DNA from: a bacterium
GTDB taxonomy: Bacteria; Desulfobacterota; Binatia; UBA12015
DNA length: 6,124 bases
Direction: 5' to 3'
Assembly: GCA_018970825.1 (NCBI GenBank)
Contig: JAGWVP010000209.1
Location: forward strand, 1 to 6,124
In this document: one piece after another, positions 1 to 5,812 of the stretch
How positions within the stretch are numbered: the stretch's first letter is position 1
Layout: every line of letters starts with the position of its first letter
Program-made: the position numbers and the translations under genes
The notes under the pieces: model-generated
Seen by the model: only the letters and a program-made list of their open reading frames with translations
The model's database searches: none
What the model was told of the DNA's origin: nothing

Positions 1-1
1 G

Positions 2-1123
2 CTCGCGTGGTCGGCCGAGACGGAGGGCAGGCCCGAGCGGTTCGGCGACCCGCGCGACGGCACCTCCGCGATCGAGAACGACCACGGGCTCCTCATGCCG
101 GTGTTCGTCTACCCGATGTTCGAGAACGCGATCCGCGCGAGCCGCGGCCGCTCGATCGCCGACCACCAGGCCCACGTCGCGCGGCTGTGCAGCCGGCTCT
201 CCGAGGTCGCGGCCGGGAACGAACACGCGTGGTTCCGCGAGCGCCGCTCGCCCGGGGAGATCGCGACCCCGGGGCCCGACAACCGGATGATCGCGTTTCC
301 CTACACGAAGCGGATGAACTCGATCCTCGAAGTCGACCAGGGATCCGCCGTGCTGATCGCGTCGCGGCGACGGGCAAGGGAACTCGGCGTCTCCGAGGAC
401 CGCTTCGTCCACCTGCACGGTTCGGCCGACGCGCACGACCTGTGGTTCGTCTCCGAGCGCACGGGCTACGCGCACTCGCCCGCGATCCGCGCCGCCGGCC
501 GGCGCGCGCTCGAGCGTGCCGGCTGCGGCATCGGCGACGTCGACCTGCTCGACCTCTACAGTTGCTTCCCGTGCGCGGTCGAGCTCGCGTGCGATGCCCT
601 CGGGATCCCCGACGACGATCCGCGGCCGCTCACGGTGACCGGCGGACTCGCCTGCTTCGGCGGCCCCGGCAACGCGTACTCGCTGAACGCGATCGCCGAG
701 ATGACCGACCGCCTGCGCGCCGCACCCGGAAAGCGCGGGCTCGTGACCGGGCTCGGCTGGTACGTGACCAAGCACTCGGTCGGCGTGTACGGCACCGACC
801 GGCCCGGGGCGCCCGACGCCTTCGGGCAGGGGACGGACCCTGCGGCGGACGCGGCACTGCAGCACGCGCTCGACGCCGAGCCGCATCCCGACGTCGCGGC
901 CGAGCCCGCGGGCGAGGGGACGATCGAGACCTCGACCGTCGCCTTCGACCGCGACGGTGCGCCGATGCGCGGCATCGTGATCGGGCGCCTCGGCGACGGA
1001 CGGCGCTTCCTCGCGAACACGCCGGCCGACCGGGACCTGCTCGAGTCGATGTGCACGCGGGAGACCGTCGGCCTGCGCGGGCGCGTGTCCCCGGGATCGC
1101 CGAACCTGTTCACCCCGGCCTGA
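2..1123 (+). CDS. Acetyl-CoA acetyltransferase-like thiolase (thiolase-like protein type 1), 5' end outside the window
   Basis: This is a thiolase-superfamily protein, expected to bind acyl-CoA thioesters in the cytoplasm, in fatty-acid or sterol-type degradation or in C-C bond formation. The window shows 373 residues in frame from base 2 to the TGA at 1121-1123; roughly the first 120 residues of a typical ~500-residue member are missing, including the usual nucleophilic Cys region. Visible residues 187-191 (SCFPC) lie in the central thiolase fold. The usual GHP motif is replaced by GGLACFGGPGN (214-224), and the C-terminal active-site region reads GLGWYVTKHS with a His at 258. Residues from about 300 to the end, with TIETSTV and RRFLAN, match the extra C-terminal domain of thiolase-like protein type 1. 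Such proteins often differ from true thiolases in their catalytic residues, so the exact reaction is uncertain. The ATG at 95 is an internal Met, not the start, because family-like sequence continues upstream. The gene converges on the PLP-enzyme gene. Confidence 0.85.
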   Translation, partial: LAWSAETEGRPERFGDPRDGTSAIENDHGLLMPVFVYPMFENAIRASRGRSIADHQAHVARLCSRLSEVAAGNEHAWFRERRSPGEIATPGPDNRMIAFPYTKRMNSILEVDQGSAVLIASRRRARELGVSEDRFVHLHGSADAHDLWFVSERTGYAHSPAIRAAGRRALERAGCGIGDVDLLDLYSCFPCAVELACDALGIPDDDPRPLTVTGGLACFGGPGNAYSLNAIAEMTDRLRAAPGKRGLVTGLGWYVTKHSVGVYGTDRPGAPDAFGQGTDPAADAALQHALDAEPHPDVAAEPAGEGTIETSTVAFDRDGAPMRGIVIGRLGDGRRFLANTPADRDLLESMCTRETVGLRGRVSPGSPNLFTPA

Positions 1124-1138
1124 TCCGGGCGACGCGCC

Positions 1139-2095
1139 TCAGAAGTCCGCGTACTCGTCGGCGAACAGCCCGGGCGCGCCACCGGTGTGCCAGAACACGA
1201 CGGTTCCCCGGACGCGGCCTTCTCGCGCCGCGGCGACGAGTCCCGCCATCGCCTTGCCGGTGTAGACCGGGTCGAGGATCAGCCCCTCGGTGCGCGCGGC
1301 GAGCCGCACGGCCTCGCGGGCCTCCCCGGTGATGGAACCGTAGTGCGGGCCGCAGTGGTCGACGACCAGCACCTCGCCCCCGGGGGCCGGACGGCCCCCG
1401 AGCGCCGCGGTCTCCGCGGCGAGCGCCGCAATCGTCTGCACGAGCGGAAGCGGCGGCCGCGACACGTCCACGCCGAGGACGCGCACGCCCGCGGGCAGCC
1501 CCGCGAGAAGCCCGGCGTGGGTTCCGCCCGTGCCGTCGGCGACCACGATCCAGTCGGGCGGGCCCGACATCTGCTCGAGCAGTTCCCCGGCCGCGTGCAG
1601 GTAGGCGAGCGCACCGACCGGGGTCGAGCCCCCGATCGGCATCGCGTAGGCCCGAGAGCCGAGATCGGCCGCCACGTCGTTCGTGCGCCGGAGGATGTCG
1701 AGCCAGTTCTCGCTGCCGGCGAAATGGACGCGAGCACCGAGGAGACGGTCGAGCAGGAGGTTGCCCGACCAGCGCGAGGGCTCGTTGCCGCCGAGCACGA
1801 GCTCGCAGTGGAGCCCCGCGACCGCGGCGGCCGCGGCCGTCATGCGCGCGAAGTTCGACTGTGCACCGCCCGCCGCGACGAGCGTGTCGCAGCCCCGGCG
1901 GATCGCGTCCTCGACCAGGAGCGCGAGCTTGCGGGCCTTGTTGCCGCCGAGGGCGAGCCCGGTCTGGTCGTCGCGCTTGACGAGCACGCGCACGCCGAGC
2001 GCCTCGGACAGCCGCTCGGCTTCGTGGAGCGGCGTCGGCCCGAAGGCGATCGGCGCGTGGCCGGGCGCGCGATACGGGACGGGGTTCTCGTTCAT
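1139..2095 (-). CDS. PLP-dependent D-cysteine desulfhydrase / ACC deaminase family enzyme
   Basis: This 318-residue cytoplasmic enzyme belongs to the fold-type II PLP family that contains D-cysteine desulfhydrase (D-cysteine to pyruvate, H2S and ammonia) and 1-aminocyclopropane-1-carboxylate deaminase. The PLP lysine is K53 in LGGNKARKL. The substrate-side motif is QSNFARMTAA (79-88), the phosphate-binding loop is TGGTHAGL (189-196), and the C-terminal motifs are LDPVYTGKAMAGL (274-286) and FWHTGGAPGLF (301-311). The last two are closest to D-cysteine desulfhydrase. The SN motif is followed by Phe where I recall His in E. coli DcyD and Gln in Pseudomonas ACC deaminase, so the substrate may differ. 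Length is normal for the family. I chose the ATG at 2095 because similarity begins there and a GGAG lies 11 bases upstream; the longer frame to 2191 adds Arg-rich sequence that overlaps the upstream gene. It lies 67 bases downstream of the M48 gene. Family confidence is high; substrate confidence is moderate. Confidence 0.9.
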   Translation of the reverse strand: MNENPVPYRAPGHAPIAFGPTPLHEAERLSEALGVRVLVKRDDQTGLALGGNKARKLALLVEDAIRRGCDTLVAAGGAQSNFARMTAAAAAVAGLHCELVLGGNEPSRWSGNLLLDRLLGARVHFAGSENWLDILRRTNDVAADLGSRAYAMPIGGSTPVGALAYLHAAGELLEQMSGPPDWIVVADGTGGTHAGLLAGLPAGVRVLGVDVSRPPLPLVQTIAALAAETAALGGRPAPGGEVLVVDHCGPHYGSITGEAREAVRLAARTEGLILDPVYTGKAMAGLVAAAREGRVRGTVVFWHTGGAPGLFADEYADF

Positions 2096-2162
2096 GGGCG
2101 GACGGTCTCCGTCGTCGGGTCGATGCGTCGTCGACGGCCGGTGCCGAGACGGGCCGCGACCG

Positions 2163-2999
2163 TCACCGGCTCGACGACGCGACGGCCGCACCGGGAAGCG
2201 GCTCGACCGGCGCCTTCGCCGAGCGCTCGTAGATCTCGATCGCCTCGGGCAGCCAGCGCTGGATGTCGGACTGGCGGGTCTCGTGGCCCGGGTGGGTCGA
2301 GAGGAAGTCCGAGGTCTTCTTGCCGCCCGCCTGCGACATGCGCTGCCAGAAGTCGAGCGCCTCTCGCGGGTCGTAGCCGGCCTTCGCCATCAGGAGGAGG
2401 CCGATGTGGTCGGCCTCGGACTCCTGGGTGCGGCTCCAGGGCAGCAGCACGCCGACCTGTGTCCCGAGCCCGTAGACGGCCATCGCCGCCTGCGCGCTGC
2501 CCGGGCTCTGCGTCGCGACGGCCGCGCCGAGGATCGCGCCGCCCGTCTTCGCGAGCATGCTCTGGCTCGCGCGCTCGGCACCGTGGCGGGCGAGCGCGTG
2601 CGCGACCTCGTGCCCCATCACGACGGCGAGCCCCGACGTGGTCTTCGCGATGGGAAAGAGGCCCGTGTAGACGGCGACCTTGCCGCCGGGGAGCGCGAAC
2701 GCGTTGGGCGTCTTCGGGTCGTCGATGACGACGAACTCCCAGCGATAGTCCGGACGGTCCGCGACCGCGGCGATGCGCCGGCCGACGTCGGCCACCGCGC
2801 CGGACACGGTCGGCTTCGCGACGATCGAGCTCTCCTTCTTCACCTGCTGGAAGGCCGTCGCGCCGAGCTTCATCTCCTGCTCGGGGGAGATCAGCATGAT
2901 TTGGCTGCGCTTCGTGTAGGGCGTGGTCGTGCAGCCGACGAGGGCCGCCGCCGCGACGCACGTCGCCCAGCACCGGCCGTGCGGGAACCGGATGCGCAT
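2163..2999 (-). CDS. M48 family zinc metalloprotease, lipoprotein
   Basis: This 278-residue protein is a membrane-anchored zinc metallopeptidase of family M48 (the Oma1 / LoiP / BepA-like group), probably acting in the periplasm on misassembled envelope proteins. A lipoprotein signal is visible: a basic start (R2, R4, R9), a short hydrophobic stretch, and a lipobox LVGC with the lipidated Cys at 23. The zinc site is HEVAH (H130, E131, H134), with the third ligand E193 in the ESEAD motif (193-197). The family block STHPGHETR follows at 234-242. The NAFALPGG segment at 99-106 is also typical. There are no TPR repeats, unlike BepA, so it is a short catalytic-domain-only form. The start at 2999 is chosen because it places the signal sequence correctly; no good Shine-Dalgarno sequence precedes it. 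It starts 32 bases after the stop of the GMC fusion gene on the same strand, so cotranscription is likely. The substrate cannot be told from the sequence. Confidence 0.92.
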   Translation of the reverse strand: MRIRFPHGRCWATCVAAAALVGCTTTPYTKRSQIMLISPEQEMKLGATAFQQVKKESSIVAKPTVSGAVADVGRRIAAVADRPDYRWEFVVIDDPKTPNAFALPGGKVAVYTGLFPIAKTTSGLAVVMGHEVAHALARHGAERASQSMLAKTGGAILGAAVATQSPGSAQAAMAVYGLGTQVGVLLPWSRTQESEADHIGLLLMAKAGYDPREALDFWQRMSQAGGKKTSDFLSTHPGHETRQSDIQRWLPEAIEIYERSAKAPVEPLPGAAVASSSR

Positions 3000-3031
3000 G
3001 CCGTGGAGGATCGCGAAGGGCTCGCCCGGCG

Positions 3032-3736
3032 TCAAAGGGCCCTCGCTGCGCGCGCATCCCTCGGCGTCGCGAAGACCTCCTCGAGCGGTCCCTCGAGGCG
3101 CAGCGCCCAGTAGTCGCGCAGCGGCACGAACAGCGGCCCCAGCCGGAACACCTCCCAGCCCAGCAGCAGGCTCATGTCGCCCTCGTTCACCGCGACGAGC
3201 GGGGTCCAGCCGAGGTTCTCGCCGAAGGGGTTGCCGACGCGCCCGTAGTCGAGGAAGTGCGGGCCCTGCCAGCCGCGCGGGAAGCGCTCGCCGACGGCGC
3301 TCCTGAGCTCGTAGTGGGCGAAGTGCCAGGTGGCGCCGCCGCGCCTCTTCGGCACGCGAGGTCCGTCGATGCCCTGCTGCTCCATGCGGACGTTCCAGCC
3401 GCGCACCGCGCCGGTCGCGGGATCGCGGTGGAAGGTCTTGCGGAAGGTCTTCCACAGGATCCGGTTCACCCACGGCGGCAGGCTGAGATCGATCCCCTGG
3501 TACTGGTGGCCGGCGAGCGCGTCGGGGTCGAGCGGGTGCGCGCGGTCGATGATCGCGTGGAGCTCGTGGCGGTCCATGCGGAGGAGGTCGTCGAGACCGA
3601 TGCGCCGGTCGGGAGACGCGACCGCCGTCCGCGAGACGCTCGACGACGCCCCCGGCGACGTGGACGAGGTCGGCGACGTCGTCGGGGTCGCGGCCGCGGA
3701 CGCTCCCGCGTCCGACCGGTTCGAGGCTTCGCTCAT
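3032..3736 (-). CDS. Possible separately translated C-terminal domain of the GMC fusion; uncharacterised GMC-associated protein
   Basis: These 234 residues are the C-terminal part of the GMC reading frame but have their own strong translation start: GAGGAGG, six bases, then ATG at 3736. The first ~45 residues are Ser/Thr/Ala-rich low complexity. The folded part (about 47-218) is rich in aromatic residues and has no transmembrane segment. It contains GHQYQGIDL (76-84), PPWVNRILWKTF (87-98), GWNVRMEQQG (113-122), HFLDYGRVGNPFGENLGW (160-177) and MSLLLGWEVFRLGPL (188-202). From memory, similar proteins with a GYEYRG-like start and a later LDYG ... LLLG segment are encoded next to GMC oxidoreductases in other bacteria, without a known function. 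A small beta-rich partner or ligand-binding domain would fit, but this is inference. It is listed separately because the start signals suggest it was, or still is, made as an independent protein. It is not a third gene if the fusion is translated only as one chain. Confidence 0.55.
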   Translation of the reverse strand: MSEASNRSDAGASAAATPTTSPTSSTSPGASSSVSRTAVASPDRRIGLDDLLRMDRHELHAIIDRAHPLDPDALAGHQYQGIDLSLPPWVNRILWKTFRKTFHRDPATGAVRGWNVRMEQQGIDGPRVPKRRGGATWHFAHYELRSAVGERFPRGWQGPHFLDYGRVGNPFGENLGWTPLVAVNEGDMSLLLGWEVFRLGPLFVPLRDYWALRLEGPLEEVFATPRDARAARAL

Positions 3737-5290
3737 GTCGTTCCTCCTCGGGGCGGGCGCACCCGCCGACGGCGCGTCGGCCGCGAGCACGCGCCGCGCG
3801 CACAGGGTCGCCATCGCCATGATCGGCACCTGCGGGTTCACGCCCAGGTTGGTCGGGAACACGCTCGAGTCCGCGACCCAGAGCCCGTCGACCGCGTGGT
3901 GGCGGAAGTCCGGCCGCACGACGCTCGTCGCGGCGTCGCCGCCCATGCGGCACGTTCCGAACAAGTGGGTCGCGGCACCGGTGAAGGCAGACGGCGCGTC
4001 GGGGCCGCTCTCCTCGAGTTCGCGCAGGCGCGCGGGCGACGACACTCGCGCGTCGAACCCGCGCACGCCGGGGATCAGCTCCTCGGCTCCGGCCGCGAGC
4101 ATCATGTCGCCCATCACGCGAAGCCCGCGGCGGAAGCGGCGGACGTCGGCGGGCGTCGGCGACCAGGTGACGACGGTGCGGCCGAGCACCGATCGCACGC
4201 GACCCTGGCCCTCCGCCCGCACGGCCACGCCCCAGTCGAGCCAGTGCGCCATGTCGGCGACGCCGCGCGCGAGCTCGCTGCCCGCACCGTCGAGCCGGGC
4301 CGCGAGCACGGAGAGGTCGAAGCCCAGGACCTCGAACTTGAGCCGCTCGTGGCGGAGCCCGGTCACCTCGTGGCCCTGGGTCGCGCCCTCCCACATCCGC
4401 ACCGGCTCGCGGAAGCGGCCGAGCAGCGAGACGCCCGGGTGGCACTGCAGGTGGCGGCCGACGGGCCCGTGCCCGATTCCGCTCTTCTGCAGGAGGAGCG
4501 GGGTCTGGATCGCGCTCGCCGCGAGCACGACGCCGAGCCGCGCACGAAGCCGCACGATCGCACCGCCCTCCGCACGCGCGACGACCTCGTTCGCACGCCG
4601 CCCGCGGCGCAGCACGCGCAGCACCTCCGTGCGGCTCAGAACGACCGCGCCCGCCTCCATCGCGTCGGCGAGCAGCGTCGCGTCGACCGACTGCTTCGCA
4701 CCGACCGGGCAGCCCTGCAGGCAGCGGCCGCTGCCCCGACAGCCGATCTCGTTGCGCCGGATCGGGCGGTGCTCGAGGCCGAGCGCGTCGGCGCCTCTGG
4801 CCATGAGCAGGTTCTTGCGGCCCGCGACCTCGGGCGAGGTCGGGCGAACGCCGATGCGATGCTCGACGAGATCGGTCGCGGTCTCGAGCTCGTCCCAGGG
4901 CAGCGCGTCGCGCAGCGCCGGGTCGGCCGCGCACCAGTCCTCCCAGCGGTCGCGCGGCATGCGCCAGCAGATCGCGCCGTTCACCGGGGAGCTGCCGCCG
5001 ACCATGCGGCCCTGCAGGAACGGGATCGGCCCCTTGCCCCAGGCGACCGAGGTGCCCATGTCGCGGTAGAGGGAGACGAACGCCTCGAAGCCCGACAGCG
5101 GGAACTCGTCGGGGCGCACCCACGGGCCCTCCTCGACGACGACGACGCTGGCGCCGGCCCGGGCGAGTTCCCGCGCGACCGCCGAGCCGGCGGGGCCGCT
5201 GCCGACGACCACGACGTCGGCCGTGCGCTCGTGGTCGGCACGCAGCGAGCCGCCGTCGACGTGGTTCGGCGAGGCGACGGGGTCGGTCAC
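3032..5290 (-). CDS. GMC-family FAD-dependent dehydrogenase fused in frame to a C-terminal domain of unknown function
   Basis: This 752-residue frame encodes a GMC flavoprotein (about 1-502), expected to oxidise an alcohol, sugar or sterol-like hydroxyl. The FAD Rossmann motif is VVVVGSGPAGSA (27-38), with E53/E54 at the end of the second strand. GRMVGGSSPVNGA (94-106) is the second FAD motif. H442 in THLFGTCRMG and N485 in GVNPQVP match the GMC His/Asn active-site pair. C184, C190 and C194 form C-x5-C-x3-C, spacing I recall for the [3Fe-4S] ligands of bacterial FAD-dependent glucose dehydrogenase, suggesting electron transfer to a partner rather than to oxygen. An Ala/Pro/Ser/Thr-rich linker (about 503-565) leads to a separate domain (see the nested entry). 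The GTG start at 5290 overlaps the stop of the small upstream gene as GTGA, implying translational coupling. The frame stays open to 5785, but that extension is Arg-rich shadow sequence. No signal peptide is visible; it may be cytoplasmic or exported with its partner. Substrate unknown. Confidence 0.88.
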   Translation of the reverse strand: MTDPVASPNHVDGGSLRADHERTADVVVVGSGPAGSAVARELARAGASVVVVEEGPWVRPDEFPLSGFEAFVSLYRDMGTSVAWGKGPIPFLQGRMVGGSSPVNGAICWRMPRDRWEDWCAADPALRDALPWDELETATDLVEHRIGVRPTSPEVAGRKNLLMARGADALGLEHRPIRRNEIGCRGSGRCLQGCPVGAKQSVDATLLADAMEAGAVVLSRTEVLRVLRRGRRANEVVARAEGGAIVRLRARLGVVLAASAIQTPLLLQKSGIGHGPVGRHLQCHPGVSLLGRFREPVRMWEGATQGHEVTGLRHERLKFEVLGFDLSVLAARLDGAGSELARGVADMAHWLDWGVAVRAEGQGRVRSVLGRTVVTWSPTPADVRRFRRGLRVMGDMMLAAGAEELIPGVRGFDARVSSPARLRELEESGPDAPSAFTGAATHLFGTCRMGGDAATSVVRPDFRHHAVDGLWVADSSVFPTNLGVNPQVPIMAMATLCARRVLAADAPSAGAPAPRRNDMSEASNRSDAGASAAATPTTSPTSSTSPGASSSVSRTAVASPDRRIGLDDLLRMDRHELHAIIDRAHPLDPDALAGHQYQGIDLSLPPWVNRILWKTFRKTFHRDPATGAVRGWNVRMEQQGIDGPRVPKRRGGATWHFAHYELRSAVGERFPRGWQGPHFLDYGRVGNPFGENLGWTPLVAVNEGDMSLLLGWEVFRLGPLFVPLRDYWALRLEGPLEEVFATPRDARAARAL
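3743..3749 (-). promoter_or_regulatory. Strong internal Shine-Dalgarno sequence inside the GMC fusion frame
   Basis: On the minus strand the sequence reads GAGGAGG, then AACGAC, then ATGA. This is the strongest ribosome binding site in the window, at ideal spacing from an ATG that is in frame with the GMC gene. The other minus-strand starts here have weak or no such motif. It marks the probable old, or still active, start of the downstream domain. Confidence 0.7.
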
Positions 5291-5751
5291 GACGACGGCG
5301 CCCGCCGGGCGTCGGCCTCCGTGGAGGCCGTCGATGCGGCGCCTTCCGCGGATGCGCCGCGAGGCGACTCCGGCCCGGGCGCCTGCGGGCCGCGCGCCGC
5401 CGCCTGCACCGCCGGGTCGTCGAAGTACGCGAAGCAGGCGACGAGTTTCGCGACCAGCACGAGTTCCGAGAGGACGGGGGCGTGCGCGGCGCGACGCACG
5501 ACGTCGTCGCGCTCGGCCGCGTCGAGTCCCGCGAGCGTGCCGCGGTGGCCGAGCAGGCGCGGCGCGAGCCCCGCGAGCACGGCGGTCGCGAGCCGGAAGC
5601 CCGCGCGCAGGTGGAGCGGCGCGGTGCGGTCGAAGCGGGGCCAGAACGCACGGCGGTCGACCTCGGCCATCGCGGGAAGCCCGCCGCCGGGTGCGGGCAG
5701 CAGCGCGTCGAGCAGGGCGTCGCGCCAGCGTCGCTCGATGGGGAGGGGCAT
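5287..5751 (-). CDS. Small accessory subunit-like protein paired with the GMC dehydrogenase
   Basis: This 154-residue protein resembles, by pattern, the helical region found ahead of some GMC oxidoreductases and the small-subunit (gluconate 2-dehydrogenase subunit 3-like) proteins encoded just before FAD-dependent sugar dehydrogenases. Visible features are RAFWPRFDRTAP (34-45), a hydrophobic helical stretch LRAGFRLATAVLAGLAPRLL (48-67), a LDAAERDDVVRRAAH segment (76-90) and VLVAKLVACFAYFDDPAVQ (98-116). The last 35 residues are an Ala/Pro/Ser/Glu-rich tail, probably disordered. No twin-arginine signal is visible, unlike classical small subunits that carry the catalytic subunit across the membrane. 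Its stop codon overlaps the GTG of the GMC gene (GTGA), so the two are probably made in a fixed ratio and form a complex. The ATG at 5751 is chosen because the frame upstream to 5895 runs into the HEPN gene and is low complexity; its Shine-Dalgarno is poor. Family assignment is tentative; existence as a gene is well supported. Confidence 0.72.
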   Translation of the reverse strand: MPLPIERRWRDALLDALLPAPGGGLPAMAEVDRRAFWPRFDRTAPLHLRAGFRLATAVLAGLAPRLLGHRGTLAGLDAAERDDVVRRAAHAPVLSELVLVAKLVACFAYFDDPAVQAAARGPQAPGPESPRGASAEGAASTASTEADARRAPSS

Positions 5752-5766
5752 GGGCTGGACGGCTAT

Positions 5767-5802
5767 CGCATCGGCGATGCGGCACGAAGGGGGCGCATCG
5801 CC
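5767..5802. repeat. Triple inverted heptamer CGCATCG: perfect dyad plus third arm, between the HEPN and GMC module genes
   Basis: Three copies of CGCATCG lie within 36 bases: 5767-5773 forward, 5775-5781 inverted and 5794-5800 forward. The first two form the perfect odd palindrome CGCATCGGCGATGCG. The second and third form a 9-base-pair inverted repeat, GGCGATGCG (5773-5781) with CGCATCGCC (5794-5802), and a 12-base loop. The middle arm can thus pair with either neighbour. The element starts about 16 bases before the ATG of the small GMC-partner gene and ends 10 bases after the HEPN stop. It could be an operator, a terminator for the HEPN gene or a leader switch. No T-tract follows on either strand, which argues against a simple intrinsic terminator. 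Confidence 0.6.
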
Positions 5803-5812
5803 TCTGGATCGC

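Noticed and set aside
1124..1138. A shared terminator between the converging thiolase and PLP genes
   Set aside because: The 15-base gap and adjoining bases show no stem-loop with a T-tract on either strand.
7..1332. A 441-residue plus-strand frame overlapping the thiolase
   Set aside because: The thiolase frame from base 2 has family motifs over its whole length; this one is Arg/Pro/Ala-rich shadow sequence.
1187..2728. A 513-residue plus-strand open frame opposite the PLP and M48 genes
   Set aside because: It is Arg-rich throughout and has no domain motifs; both opposite-strand genes are well supported.
3630..3720. Tandem DNA repeat in the linker region of the GMC fusion
   Set aside because: The GTCGGCGACGTC-like units are irregular and are explained by Ser/Thr/Ala-rich linker coding at high GC.
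3330..5069. A 579-residue open frame on the plus strand opposite the GMC gene
   Set aside because: It is low-complexity Ser/Arg/Pro sequence with no recognisable motif, and it is antisense to a gene with clear FAD and active-site motifs.
2163..5651. A 1162-residue open frame on the minus strand spanning the M48 gene and most of the GMC gene
   Set aside because: Only its last 279 codons (2163-2999) are real. The rest is Arg/Ala/Pro-rich sequence out of frame with the GMC gene, an effect of high GC with few stop codons.
5291..5785. N-terminal extension of the GMC reading frame
   Set aside because: The extension is Arg-rich, overlaps the small accessory gene out of frame, and the GTGA overlap gives a natural start at 5290.
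5773..5802. Intrinsic terminator after the HEPN gene
   Set aside because: The stem is good, but no run of T follows it on either strand and it sits close to the next start codon, so it is listed as a repeat of unknown role instead.
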